Shown here one piece after another: positions 1-9,995 of a stretch of 33,220 nucleotides of DNA. The notes under the pieces were generated by a model, which worked only from the letters and a program-made list of their open reading frames with translations, was not told where the DNA came from and searched no databases. This DNA comes from JAXMBX01 sp046349635 (GTDB taxonomy: Bacteria; Planctomycetota; Planctomycetia; Planctomycetales; Planctomycetaceae). The translations under genes and the position numbers were made by a program. Numbering within the stretch: the stretch's first letter is position 1; every line of letters begins with the position of its first letter. The stretch covers positions 1-33,220 of the forward strand of contig JAXMBX010000054.1 in assembly GCA_046349635.1 (NCBI GenBank), given 5' to 3'.

Positions 1-185
1 ATTCCGCAACTTTGGCCTAATCTCCGCGGGATCCGTCGCCGAAGTCGTTCCCCGATAGGATGGTTCGGCGAAGCTCCCTGGCGAGCGGCCCCGGAAATCT
101 GGTGCGACAAATGCGTTTCAAGCTCTAAAATAAGAACTCTCTCAATTCGTCCCGTGGAAAGCTGCGTTGCAGGGAGATCGGCCGG

Positions 186-434
186 ATGTATGCCACTTTG
201 CGGATGTCTCTCCTGGTCTTTCTGGGGGGACTTCTCTTTTTCGGTTGCCGGACAGTGATTGGACAGGATCTCATCGGGGTTCGCGGAGTCCTTGATAAGC
301 TCCAGATCCCTGTCAGGCCCCACCCCGCCGGTAAGGATCAGTCTTCCGATCAGCCGACAATGCAACCACCCCGGGATGGCTGGAACAAGACCCTCCGTGA
401 TTTCTCCACAAACAGGGAAGAGAATGTTTTCTGA
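186..434 (+). CDS. small putative lipoprotein / secreted peptide (82 aa)
   Basis: I do not recognise a family. The start is supported by a purine-rich AGGGAG at 171-176, nine bases before the ATG. Residues 7-20 form a hydrophobic stretch (SLLVFLGGLLFFG) directly followed by Cys21, which resembles a loosely matching lipobox; cleavage by signal peptidase I near VIG/QD is the alternative. The remaining ~60 residues are polar and Pro-rich with no domain that I can see. The gene ends 50 bp before the hybrid histidine kinase on the same strand, so co-transcription is likely, and an exported partner for that kinase is conceivable but unproven. It could also be a chance ORF; the SD-like site and the signal-like N-terminus argue against that. 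Confidence 0.5.
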   Translation: MYATLRMSLLVFLGGLLFFGCRTVIGQDLIGVRGVLDKLQIPVRPHPAGKDQSSDQPTMQPPRDGWNKTLRDFSTNREENVF

Positions 435-484
435 TTTCCACCGAGATCAACACTCGGCGAACTTTAGAGGGAGTCTCCAGTAAG

Positions 485-3400
485 ATGACTGTCGAAGCTC
501 TTCCGGCGGGAATTCCAGATTCGATTTACGGCCAGATTCTGGAGTCCATGGCAGATGTCGGCCTCGTCCTGTTTACCTCGGGAGGGCTGATCCAATGGTC
601 GAACTCCGAGGCAAAACGAATCTTCGGCGTCGCGTCAATTGATACCGTCGGATCCTCGGTGAAGACGGTTTGCACATGGACCGATCACGGACTCTTCGAC
701 CTTCCGGCAGGGGATGAAAAAAGGACGTCGGGATTCGAGACGGAGCTGATTAGTCAGGACGGCATTCGTCGCACTGTCAAAGGACGACTGTGTCAATTAC
801 CTTCGAGACTGTTCCTCCTCCAGTTGAAGGACATCTCAACGCACAAGCAGTCCGTGGAGGAGTTTCAGGTAATTAAGTCCCGTCTGGCGGAAGCTCAGCG
901 AATCGCCAGAAGTGGAAGCTGGGAGTGGATTCCTGCCACGGGAAGTGTGTGGTGGTCTGATCCGATCTACTCATTGTTCTGCCTTGACAAGGATTCAGTT
1001 CAACCAAGTTTTGAGTCTTTCCTGTCATGTCTGCACCCGGACGATCATCCTGTAGCCCGGGCGCGTGTCGAGTCGATCCTGAAGGGGGCCGATCGTTTTG
1101 AGAATGATCTGCGGATCGTACATCCGGACGGTCAAATACGCTGGATCCACAGTCGGGGAGTCGCGGTACGAGATTCTTCGGGGAACCTGCTTCGGGTAGA
1201 GGGGACTGACCAGGACATCACGGAACGGAAGCATTATGAGGTAGCTCTGCGCGAAAGAGAAAAGCTTCTGAAGATCGTGACGGGATCTGCCCGAGTGGGG
1301 CTCGTGGTTGTGAACCGGCAATACGAGTATTTGTTCGCCAATGAAGCTTATGCAGAGATTTTAGGGCTGGATATTGTCGATATCGTGGGGAAACGCGTCC
1401 CTGATATTCTTTCGAAAGCCTGGGCGCAGATACAGCCGCGACTCGATCAAGCCTTAAGCGGTCGCTCAGTTATCTACGAACTCTGCCTGCCCGGTGAGAG
1501 TCGGACACAAACTCGCTGGCTGCGCGTCATGTATGAACCACAGATCGAAGAGCAAGAGGGTACATCAGTCGTTGTTGTCGTGACGGACATTACGGAGCAG
1601 AAACATTCCGAAGAGGCGATTCGGGAAAGCGAGGGACGCTACCGTGAACTGGTGGACCTTTTACCCGCGGCGGTCTTCGTGAATTTGGGAGGGAAAATCG
1701 TCTTCTGCAATCCCGGATTAGTTCGTTTGGCCGGGGCTGCAGGAACCGATGAGCTTCTCGACATGAACCCGTTCGACCTCTTCCATCCGGATTACCATGA
1801 CCTGGTACGAATGAGAATCGCGACGATCCTTGCCGACGGTCACCCCGCGCCACCCGCAGAGTTGCGATTCCGGCGCCTGGATGGTCGAGAAGTTCTGGTT
1901 AACAGCGTCGCAACTCAAATCTTCTTGGCAGGTAAGCCCGCTATTCTGGTCGTGCTCACCGATTTGACGGAACGAGAACGGTCAATGGACCTCCTGCGAT
2001 CCGTGTTGGGAAGCGTCAACGATTCGATATTGGCGATTGATCAGGACGGAACCGTCAAACTGGCAAACCCCGCGACCGAACGATTGTTTGGCTATGCCAC
2101 CTCCGAAGTCATAGGGCAAAACGTCAGCATGTTAATGCCCCAGCCCCATCAGCAACAACATGACGGATATCTTTCCAATTATCTTCGGACTGGCGAAGCG
2201 AAGGTCATCGGTATCGGACGGGAGCTGGAAGGGAAAAAAAGAGATGGGGCCACGTTCCCGTTGGAATTAACCGTCACCGAATTCTCACGGGACGGAGACA
2301 GGAATTTCGTCGGCGTTGTTCGGGATATCACGAATCGCAAGAAGCTCGAATCCCAGTTTCACCAGTCCCAGAAGATGGAAGCCATCGGGCGCTTGGCAGG
2401 CGGAGTCGCGCATGACTTCAATAATCTTTTGACCGTAATCAACGGATTCAGCGATCTGATTTTGATGGAGCTTTCGCCTGACGACCGCAGGCAGGATTGG
2501 CTCAAAGCCATCCGGGATGCGGGTGAACGTGCGGCTCGCCTGACACAGCAACTGCTGGCCTTTAGCCGTAAAGCCGTTATCACACCACGGATCCTGGATC
2601 TCAATCAACTTGTGGCTGAATCCGCGTCTCTGCTCAGGCGACTGATTGGCGAAGATATCATTCTGTCGGTGATCTCTGATCCCCGCCTGGCAAAAGTCCA
2701 GGCGGATCCAGGGCAAATCGAACAGGTCATCATGAATCTGGTGGTGAATGCCCGCGACGCCATGCCGACTCACGGTCGACTCACCATAGAAACTCGAAAT
2801 TTTATCCTTTCCGCAGATGGAAACGCACTGTTTCCCGAACTGTCCCCGGGACATTATGTGCAACTGAGCGTCGCTGATACAGGACAAGGAATGTCTGAAG
2901 CTATTAAAGCCCAGATTTTTGAACCCTTTTTCACGACGAAAGAAATCGGAAAGGGCACGGGTTTAGGATTGTCAGTGGTGCATGGCGTTGTGAATCGCTG
3001 CGGTGGGGCGATATCGGTCGAGAGCATCGTCGGTCGAGGTTCAAAGTTTACTCTTTTGTTCCCCGTAGTGGCGGAGGCCGAAGTTAGATCTTCGGAAGTC
3101 TTCGAGACTATGGAGATCAGCGGCCGGGAAACTGTGCTGCTCGTCGAAGATTCTGATGCGGTTCGTAACGTTGCCAGGATTGCATTGGAGGCACAAGGCT
3201 ATAAGATTCTGGAAACGGGGAGTGCACGCGAGGCGCTGCACCTGGCCGAGAATCATCCGGAGCCCATTCACCTCCTCCTGACCGATGTCATCATGCCGGA
3301 CCTGAGCGGCCGAGAGCTTGCCGAAGCGATTCGCAGGCTGCGACCTGAAATTCTGGCATTATATATGAGCGGCTATATGGACGATGCCGTGATGCGACAC

Positions 3401-3529
3401 GGCATCGAAGCCTCGGATGTGGCATTTCTTCAGAAGCCGTTTACTCCATCTTCCTTAGCCCATAAGGTCCGCGAAGTGCTCGATCAAGTGGATCCTGAAG
3501 AGAATAGGACGAAGTCGCGGCAGGGGTGA
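485..3529 (+). CDS. multi-PAS hybrid sensor histidine kinase with C-terminal receiver (1014 aa)
   Basis: A soluble two-component sensor predicted to autophosphorylate on His and pass the phosphate to its own receiver. No membrane segment is visible, so it should sense in the cytoplasm. Order of domains: five PAS modules (about 12-118, 140-250, 258-372, 380-495, 500-615), several ending in the usual D-I-T-E-x-K linker; a HisKA helix with the H-box VAHDFNN (phosphoacceptor His643); a HATPase_c domain with N-box NLVVNARD, G1 DTGQGM, F-box EPFFTTK and G2 GTGLGL; and a receiver with acidic pair EDSD and phospho-Asp934 (TDVIMPDLSG) and Lys in LQKPF. The fifth PAS is of FixL type: His559 (QHDGYL) and Arg579 (IGIGR) sit 20 residues apart, as do the haem-ligand His and distal Arg of rhizobial FixL, so haem/O2 sensing is possible. 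A GAGGGA-like site lies about 11 bases upstream of the ATG. No separate response regulator or output gene follows; the next gene is convergent. Confidence 0.95.
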   Translation: MTVEALPAGIPDSIYGQILESMADVGLVLFTSGGLIQWSNSEAKRIFGVASIDTVGSSVKTVCTWTDHGLFDLPAGDEKRTSGFETELISQDGIRRTVKGRLCQLPSRLFLLQLKDISTHKQSVEEFQVIKSRLAEAQRIARSGSWEWIPATGSVWWSDPIYSLFCLDKDSVQPSFESFLSCLHPDDHPVARARVESILKGADRFENDLRIVHPDGQIRWIHSRGVAVRDSSGNLLRVEGTDQDITERKHYEVALREREKLLKIVTGSARVGLVVVNRQYEYLFANEAYAEILGLDIVDIVGKRVPDILSKAWAQIQPRLDQALSGRSVIYELCLPGESRTQTRWLRVMYEPQIEEQEGTSVVVVVTDITEQKHSEEAIRESEGRYRELVDLLPAAVFVNLGGKIVFCNPGLVRLAGAAGTDELLDMNPFDLFHPDYHDLVRMRIATILADGHPAPPAELRFRRLDGREVLVNSVATQIFLAGKPAILVVLTDLTERERSMDLLRSVLGSVNDSILAIDQDGTVKLANPATERLFGYATSEVIGQNVSMLMPQPHQQQHDGYLSNYLRTGEAKVIGIGRELEGKKRDGATFPLELTVTEFSRDGDRNFVGVVRDITNRKKLESQFHQSQKMEAIGRLAGGVAHDFNNLLTVINGFSDLILMELSPDDRRQDWLKAIRDAGERAARLTQQLLAFSRKAVITPRILDLNQLVAESASLLRRLIGEDIILSVISDPRLAKVQADPGQIEQVIMNLVVNARDAMPTHGRLTIETRNFILSADGNALFPELSPGHYVQLSVADTGQGMSEAIKAQIFEPFFTTKEIGKGTGLGLSVVHGVVNRCGGAISVESIVGRGSKFTLLFPVVAEAEVRSSEVFETMEISGRETVLLVEDSDAVRNVARIALEAQGYKILETGSAREALHLAENHPEPIHLLLTDVIMPDLSGRELAEAIRRLRPEILALYMSGYMDDAVMRHGIEASDVAFLQKPFTPSSLAHKVREVLDQVDPEENRTKSRQG

Positions 3530-3731
3530 AGGGGTGAAAGAGTCTCTCAAACAAGCGGAAGAAAAAGCCTGAAGTTTTCCCTGTTCTGCATATTGTTCTA
3601 GTCAACGCGGTACTCAGCTTTCGCCCTGCTTTTGTCGTGGCTGGCCGCATGTGGAACACGAGCCCGGAAAAACAGCATCGGCTGCCGACAATCGCCCTGC
3701 TCCCTTCTTCGGCAAGCACGGAAAGAATGAA

Positions 3732-3766
3732 AAAACCAGAGGGAAGCTTGGCTTCCCTCTGGTTTT
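3732..3766. terminator. bidirectional hairpin terminator between convergent genes
   Basis: A perfect 16-bp inverted repeat with a 3-nt loop: the left arm 3732-3747 begins AAAACCAGAGGG and the right arm 3751-3766 ends CCCTCTGGTTTT. The T-tract on one strand and the A-tract on the other make it usable in both directions. It lies between the histidine kinase (plus) and the giant secreted protein gene (minus), which is where a shared terminator is expected. Confidence 0.9.
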
Positions 3767-3821
3767 AATCGGTTGAAATCAGACTTCCAATCCCCGGAGA
3801 AAGTTCTCTCCGGTTACGGCA

Positions 3822-5366
3822 TCAAGCCGTGACGATGACAGCCGCCGTGTCACGCGCGACGCTGAACGCCGTCGAACCGCCGCGGTTGACATCTTGCGTA
3901 TCCACCTTCGTCCCTTCGGTCCCGGTGGTCTGGTCCCACGCCGCGAACGAAATCGAACGGGTCCCGGTAAACGTCGACAGCGGTTTGAACCGGATCTTCG
4001 TCGTGGCAACAGCCTTCAGCAGAAGTGATCCGCCCAGGCCGATGTCCGCATTCACCGTCCCGACGTTGATCCAGTTTGCGCCGTTGTCCAGCGAGTATTG
4101 CCACGTCCCGCCCGAGCTCGGGGCACCGTAGATCGCGATCCCCTGCGGATTCGAGGTTTCAAGATCCGTGATGTAGTTCGGTCCACCGCTCGCAATCAGG
4201 TCGAGAATCGAAATCCCCGCCGGGTTGCTGTTGGTATTCGAAATCGTCGGCAATGTTGGCGTGCCGGCCGAGTTCAACACGGGGGCATCATTTTGAGTGT
4301 TGACCGTCAGGATTGCACTGTCCGCCGCGACACTGTAAGCCGTCGTTCCGCCTCGGACGGAACTGTCCGCCTTCGTTCCCGCAGTCACGGCGTTCGTTCG
4401 ATCCCACGCCCGGAAGAAGATCTTTTGATCTCCGGTCGAAGTCCGTCCGGCACGAATCGGACACGTCACGGTATCAGCCGGCAGGTGCAGCGAATGAGCA
4501 TCATCCAGCAGGGCACCTCGCTGTGCCTACACCCACCGACCGTTGGTGGATCCCCACCATGTCGAACCAGTTGACGCCATTCACCGTGTACTGCCACTTC
4601 CCGCCGATGTTCTGGCGCGTTGTAGATCGTGATCCCCTGCAAGGGGCTCGCGTCGTACTGATCCGTGATGTAGCCCGCTCCCGCCGACGCAATCAGGTCC
4701 GTGACCTTGATCCCCGGATGATTCGTCGCCAGGCGGCTCATCGTTCCTAGGGTCGGAGTCTGAGCATTGAAGAGCAGCGGAGCATCGTTCACCGGAGTGA
4801 CGGTCACGGTGGCGCTATCCGCATTCGAACTGAATGCCGTGATGCCGCCGATCGGGGACAGATTCGCCGTGGAGCCATTCGTGCCGGAGGTCTGGTCCCA
4901 GGCTCGGAAATAGAACTGGCGGGTTCCGTTGAAATTCGTCAGCGGCACGAACCGGATTCGGGTGTTCGCTCCATCCGAAGCCAGCAACAGTGCGGCTGAA
5001 GGTGTCACTGCGCCGATATTGGTCCACAATCCGCCATGTCGTGGTGTACTGCCAGGTCCCTCCGAGTTCGGAGCGCGTAAACCGCAATTCCCTGCCCGGC
5101 ACCCGTGTCCGCATCGGTAATGTACCCCACTCCCCCATTTGCCAGAATGTCGGAGACGGAGGTTCCGGAGTACTGGTGAATGCATCTTCGGGAATATCCG
5201 TCAGCTTGGGCTTCCCGCGTGTGAATCACCGGCGAGTCGTTCACGGGATTGACCGTCACCGAAGCCGATTCGATCGCCGTGCTGAACGCCGTTGCTCCAC
5301 CGTTCACGGAGACATCCACCTTCGTTCCCGCGGTCCCGGTCGTTCGATCCCACGCCCGGAACTGAA
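3822..5366 (-). pseudogene. frameshifted C-terminal region of the left giant secreted protein
   Basis: This is the 3' continuation of the gene starting at 9995 and matches the C-terminus of the intact paralogue ending at 28316. It encodes the tandem ~150-aa cadherin-like units marked by V-N-D-A-P-V, W-Q-Y, R-I-R-F-V-P and R-A-W-D-Q-T. The homologous reading frame changes repeatedly: first near 5365 (a base lost, so that QFRAWD continues in the next frame), then near 5212, 5180, 5075, 5058 and 5045, then near 4625, 4560 and 4525. From about 4525 to the TGA at 3822-3824 it is open again, covering two late units and ending AAVIVTA. About nine indels fall in 0.9 kb, yet the flanking parts are clean. 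This is either true decay of the 3' end or a locally poor stretch of sequence; I cannot separate these from one read of the DNA. Confidence 0.85.
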
Positions 5367-8300
5367 TGAACGTGATCCGTTGAAATTCGTCAGCGGCACA
5401 AAGCGAATCCGGGACAGCGGCGTGTCCGGCAGCAGCAGTGCACTCGATCCGCTCACCGTTCCGACAGGCAGCCAGTTGGTGCCGCCGTCGAGCGTATACT
5501 GCCAGTTTCCGCCCGAGGCGGGAGCCGCCGTCACGGCGATCCCTTCCGGATCGCTGTCCGCGTCCGTAATCCGGTCTCCACCGGCGGAGGCAATCAACCC
5601 GGCAATCGTGGTTCCGGTGTTCGTGAACGCATCCTCATTGATCGCGGGGAAGGTCATATCCCCGGTATTATCCAGCACTGGAGCGTCATTGACGTTCAGG
5701 ACGGTGATATTCGCAGTCGCAGCCGGACTCGTCAGCGGAGCGGGAGACAGATTCTGCACTTTCCAGGCCTTGATCGTGTATCCGCCGGAAGTGATTTCGT
5801 ACGGATAACCTTCCACCAGAACCGTATACCTTCCGCTCGTCGGAATCGTGATCGGGCCGAAGTCTCCATTGTTCACATACGAGGAAGCATTGGGAACGGG
5901 TTTCCCATACGGATCAATCAACCGCCACGCCGCATTCCCGATCGTTCCAGTAGTCGCACTGGCGTCGAAGTAGTACTGCTCTCCCGCCACGGCATCCAGG
6001 TAATACAAATCAGTCTCGTTCGCCGGATTCAAAGTTGACGTGATACCGGCGACCGGCAGACTCACAGCCGAGCCGATCGTCCGCACCTTGAACTTGTAAC
6101 TCCCCGTCGCTCCGCTCCCATCCACAGCCAGCTTGTAGGTTCCCGCGGCCAGCTTCATGAAGGGGGTCGAGTTGTTCCAGTCCGAATTTGTAAAGTAATT
6201 CGAGAATGTTCCGGATGGGCCGGTAATCGTCCAGTGCATGTTCCCGTCATCAGTCTGGCCATCCACGTACACCAGCACGTCAGGTCCGTCAGGAATGACA
6301 AACTTGTAGTTATCGATCTCTCCCGAGGCACTGATCGTGCTGTTCGCCAGGCTCGTATCCAGATTCATGAGCGCCCCGCTCACCGGCGGAATGACCACAT
6401 TCGACAACGGCGCGACATTGAACGTATACGATGCACTCGCACCGACCTCGTTGACATATCCTTCCACCAGTAGCGTGTAAGTTCCGCTGTACGTGATCGT
6501 GACCGGCCCGAAGTCGTTGTACAGGGGAACGTTTGTCGACGGGACGACATTCCCAAACGGATCAACTAATCGCCAATAGGCATTCGGAGCCCCCGTGACG
6601 GACTGACTGTCGAAATTGAATCGATTACCCGCCGTCGCCGAGAATGTGTAAATGTCCGTCTCATTTTCCGGGGTCAACGTTCGGGTTAATGGCGTCCCCG
6701 GGGTGATCGATTCCGCGTTCGTTGCCATGTTCAGCAGGCGGAATTTGTAGGGGCCCGTCGAATCCTGATATCGCGTAATCGTCAGCGTGTAGTCACCGGC
6801 CGGCAAAGTCATCACCGGGTTCCCGTTATACCAGTCGGAGGCATACAACGCCGCAAGAGGGGTCGCCCCTGCCGGTCCTTTCAACGTCCAGTACACGTTC
6901 CCATCGCCCGTCAGGCTGTCCAGATACAACTTGGACTCCGCCCCTAGCGTGAACGTATACGCGTCCCTCTGACCCGGCGTCGCGATGTTTCCATTGATCG
7001 TGGTCCCGTCAAAAATCAACGCCTGTGGAGCCGGGTTGAGAACCGGGACGACATTGATCGTATATCCTCCGCTGACTCCACCTTCAAACGGATACCCCTC
7101 CACCAGCACGGTGTATTTGCCGGTGACGGGGAGCGTGATTGGTCCGAAATCGCCGCCGTTCACGTTGTTCGTTGCCCCTGGGACAGGCTTGCCGTACGGA
7201 TCAATCAACCGCCAGTACGCGCTGCCAATGTCTCCCGTGATGGAGCTGGCATCAAAGTAGTATTGCGCTCCCGCGGTCCCGTCAAAGTTGTACAGGTCCG
7301 TCTCGTTGTTCGGATTGAGTGTTCCATTCACCGGCGTTCCCAGCGGCAACGTCAACGGCGTGGCCGACGCCAGATCCAGCAACCGGAACTTGTAGGTTCC
7401 TAGCGTTCCCCCATCCCGCTTCATGCTGAGCGTGTAGTCCCCCGCAGGCAGAGTCATCACCGGATCGCTGGAATACCAATCCGTACCGTAAAGGTAATTG
7501 AAATTCGTAGTCACCGGTCCCTTCAGCGACCATAACACAGTGCTCTCATTCGACAGCGTGTCCAGGTAGACCTTTGTGTCCGAGAGCAGCGAGAATGTGT
7601 ACGTATCCACCTGCCCCGGTGTCGTGGTGTTTCCATTGATCGGAGTTCCAAAGGTCACAGCCTGTGGGGCAGGATTCACGACCGGGATCACATTGATCGT
7701 ATACCCCCCGCTCACACCGGATTCAAACGGGTATCCCTCGACCAGGACGGTGTATTTCCCGGTGCTTGGCAGCGTGATCGGTCCAAAGTCCCCGCCGTTC
7801 ACGTTGTTCGTGGCACCCGAAACAGGCTGCCCAAACGGGTCAATCAGCTGCCAGTAGGCGTTGCCGATATCTCCCGTGATGGCGCCTGCATCGAAGTAGT
7901 ATTGCGCGCCTGCGGTCCCGTCGAAATTGTACAGGTCCGTCTCAAGATTCGGGTTCAGCGTTCCGTTTACCGGCGTTCCCAGCGGCAGGGTCAGCGGGGT
8001 TGCCGACCCCAGCGTCCGCAGATTGAACCGGTAACTTCCTGTCGATCCGTTTCCATCAATAGACAGCTTGTAGGTCCCCGCCGCCAGTCTCATGACCGGA
8101 GTGGAATCGTACCAATCGGAACTGTACAGATAGTCTGAAAAGGTTCCCGATGGGCCGACCAGCGTCCAGCGCAGGTTGCTGTCGTTGGTCAGGGTGTCCA
8201 GGTAGACCAGCACATCAGGGCCGGCGGGAACCGTGAACTTGTAATCGTCGACTTCACCCACGACACCAATCGTGCTCAACGGAATGGTCGTATCCAGCGT

Positions 8301-9995
8301 GTAAGCCGTCCCGGTGACCGGCGGAATCACCACATTTGATAACTGGGGAATGCTGAACGTGTAGCTTGCGCTCGCCCCGCTATCGAAGGGAGCCCCTTCC
8401 AGCAGAAGCGTGTAGGTTCCACCGTACGTCGATGTGATCGGGCCGAAATCAGAAGAGATCGGCACGTTCGTCCCGGCGACCACCTTTCCCACCGGATCGA
8501 TCAATCGCCAGTAAGCACTCGGTGCCCCCGAGGAGGACTGGTAATCGATGTTGAACCGGTTGCCTGCGGCCGTCGTAAATTTGTAGACGTCCGTTTCGTT
8601 TTCCGGGCTCAAGGTTCGGGTCAACGTTGCCCCCAGCGCGGTGGACTCTGCGTTGGCCGACAAGTCCAGCAGCCGGAACTTATACGTCCCTGTTGCCCCG
8701 TTATCGCGTCGCATGGTCAGTGTGTAACTGCCGGCAGGCAGATCGAGCACCGGGTTCGCTGACCACCAGTCGGGGTTTTGCAGATCCCCGGTAATCGCGT
8801 CAGCCGCCGGCCCTTTCAACGACCACGACACATTGCTGTCGTTCACCAGGGTGTCCATGTACAACCGGGCATTCGTGCCCAACGTGAACGTGTAGGTGTC
8901 AGTCTGGCCCGGCGATGGGATGTTCCCGTTCACCGTGCTCCCCAGCGTCAATGTCTGCGGCGCGGGATTGTTCACCGGCACCACATTGAACGAGTAGCTC
9001 CCGCTCACCCCTCCATCGGCTGGATACCCTTCCGCCAGTATTGTGTACGTCCCACTCACCGGGATCGTCACTTCACCGATGTCCGCACCCATGTAACTTC
9101 CCGCCCCGGGAACAAAATTCCCGTACGGATCCACCAACCGCCAGTATGCATTCGTCGCATCTCCCGTCAACGAGATTGAGTCCAGGTAGAATTTTTGCCC
9201 CGCCGTCGCACTGAACTTGTAGAAATCCGTCTCATTCGTCGGATTCAGGGTGCCATTTGTCGGTGTCCCCAGCGGTAATTGCAAAGGGGTCGCCGTCGAG
9301 AGGTCGATCAATCGGAACTGGTAAGGACCAACGGAATCTCCATCCCGATCGACCGTCAGAGTGTAGGACCCCGCCGGCAAACTTCTCACGGCATTGTTGG
9401 TCGCCCAGTCGGAATTCGCGAAGGCTTCCGTAATAGTGATGTCCGCCCCTTTCAGCGTCCAAGTCAGAGACGGGTCGTTCGTCAGCGCGTCAAAATAGAC
9501 ATTCGTTCTCGCACCGAGTGTGAACGTGAATTGATCCGACTGCCCTGGAGATGTCAGACTCCCATTCACCGTCCCCTGCAGCGACAGCACCGTCGCTCCG
9601 TCATCCGCGACCTTGTACGTGAAACTGTCCGGACCAAAGTAATTCGGAGCCGGTGTGTACAGCACCGTTCCCGCAGTCGCGTTGAAGCTGCTCAGTGTCC
9701 CGTGGCTGGGATTTGTGAAAATCGAATACGTCAACTGTTGAATAAACTGCGGATCGCCATCATCTCCCCCCAGGGTGATCAGTTGCGGACCTAGGTCCTC
9801 CGTCACGTTGATATTGAACGTCTGCGCCGCAGGTGCAGTGTTCACTGCTGACAACAGCACCCGTTCCTCCAGGGACTGCAGTGAGGCATACGCCACTGTC
9901 TGCAGCGACCGCCGTCCGCGACTGCGCTTTGGAATTCGGCGTGTGTGAACCGGGAATGCACTTTTCAAAGATGCCAGCCAGGAGGTTAATAACAT
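5304..9995 (-). CDS. giant secreted PPC/cadherin-like repeat protein, left paralogue (1563 aa before frameshift)
   Basis: A predicted exported surface or matrix protein. The N-terminus has MLLTSWLASLKSAF, a strongly basic stretch and LEERVLLSA, the planctomycete extracellular signal (Pfam Planc_extracel type). Residues ~55-125 form a cadherin-like module (Y-T-P-A-P-N-Y-F-G-P-D-S-F-T-Y). Then come six composite units of ~210-230 aa, each made of two PPC-like beta-sandwich halves: a first half with D-T-Y-T-F, L-P-A-G-D-Y-T-L and Y-K-F-R-L-L-D-L, and a second with N-E-T-D-L-Y, Y-W-R-L-I-D-P, D-F-G-P-I-T and L-V-E-G-Y. The V-N-D-A-P-V repeats begin at about residue 1433. After NFNGSRSF the frame is lost near 5365, and the last ~17 residues of this ORF are out-of-frame sequence. 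The start is supported by its match to the right paralogue; the upstream SD is weak (AGGG). No catalytic motif is seen. Adhesion is the plausible but unproven role. Confidence 0.85.
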   Translation of the reverse strand: MLLTSWLASLKSAFPVHTRRIPKRSRGRRSLQTVAYASLQSLEERVLLSAVNTAPAAQTFNINVTEDLGPQLITLGGDDGDPQFIQQLTYSIFTNPSHGTLSSFNATAGTVLYTPAPNYFGPDSFTYKVADDGATVLSLQGTVNGSLTSPGQSDQFTFTLGARTNVYFDALTNDPSLTWTLKGADITITEAFANSDWATNNAVRSLPAGSYTLTVDRDGDSVGPYQFRLIDLSTATPLQLPLGTPTNGTLNPTNETDFYKFSATAGQKFYLDSISLTGDATNAYWRLVDPYGNFVPGAGSYMGADIGEVTIPVSGTYTILAEGYPADGGVSGSYSFNVVPVNNPAPQTLTLGSTVNGNIPSPGQTDTYTFTLGTNARLYMDTLVNDSNVSWSLKGPAADAITGDLQNPDWWSANPVLDLPAGSYTLTMRRDNGATGTYKFRLLDLSANAESTALGATLTRTLSPENETDVYKFTTAAGNRFNIDYQSSSGAPSAYWRLIDPVGKVVAGTNVPISSDFGPITSTYGGTYTLLLEGAPFDSGASASYTFSIPQLSNVVIPPVTGTAYTLDTTIPLSTIGVVGEVDDYKFTVPAGPDVLVYLDTLTNDSNLRWTLVGPSGTFSDYLYSSDWYDSTPVMRLAAGTYKLSIDGNGSTGSYRFNLRTLGSATPLTLPLGTPVNGTLNPNLETDLYNFDGTAGAQYYFDAGAITGDIGNAYWQLIDPFGQPVSGATNNVNGGDFGPITLPSTGKYTVLVEGYPFESGVSGGYTINVIPVVNPAPQAVTFGTPINGNTTTPGQVDTYTFSLLSDTKVYLDTLSNESTVLWSLKGPVTTNFNYLYGTDWYSSDPVMTLPAGDYTLSMKRDGGTLGTYKFRLLDLASATPLTLPLGTPVNGTLNPNNETDLYNFDGTAGAQYYFDASSITGDIGSAYWRLIDPYGKPVPGATNNVNGGDFGPITLPVTGKYTVLVEGYPFEGGVSGGYTINVVPVLNPAPQALIFDGTTINGNIATPGQRDAYTFTLGAESKLYLDSLTGDGNVYWTLKGPAGATPLAALYASDWYNGNPVMTLPAGDYTLTITRYQDSTGPYKFRLLNMATNAESITPGTPLTRTLTPENETDIYTFSATAGNRFNFDSQSVTGAPNAYWRLVDPFGNVVPSTNVPLYNDFGPVTITYSGTYTLLVEGYVNEVGASASYTFNVAPLSNVVIPPVSGALMNLDTSLANSTISASGEIDNYKFVIPDGPDVLVYVDGQTDDGNMHWTITGPSGTFSNYFTNSDWNNSTPFMKLAAGTYKLAVDGSGATGSYKFKVRTIGSAVSLPVAGITSTLNPANETDLYYLDAVAGEQYYFDASATTGTIGNAAWRLIDPYGKPVPNASSYVNNGDFGPITIPTSGRYTVLVEGYPYEITSGGYTIKAWKVQNLSPAPLTSPAATANITVLNVNDAPVLDNTGDMTFPAINEDAFTNTGTTIAGLIASAGGDRITDADSDPEGIAVTAAPASGGNWQYTLDGGTNWLPVGTVSGSSALLLPDTPLSRIRFVPLTNFNGSRSFSSGRGIERPGPRERRWMSP

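Noticed and set aside
1..58. Possible 3' end of a gene entering from the left (FRNFGLISAGSVAEVVPR then TAG)
   Set aside because: Eighteen open codons are likely by chance (roughly 0.4) and no family is recognisable.
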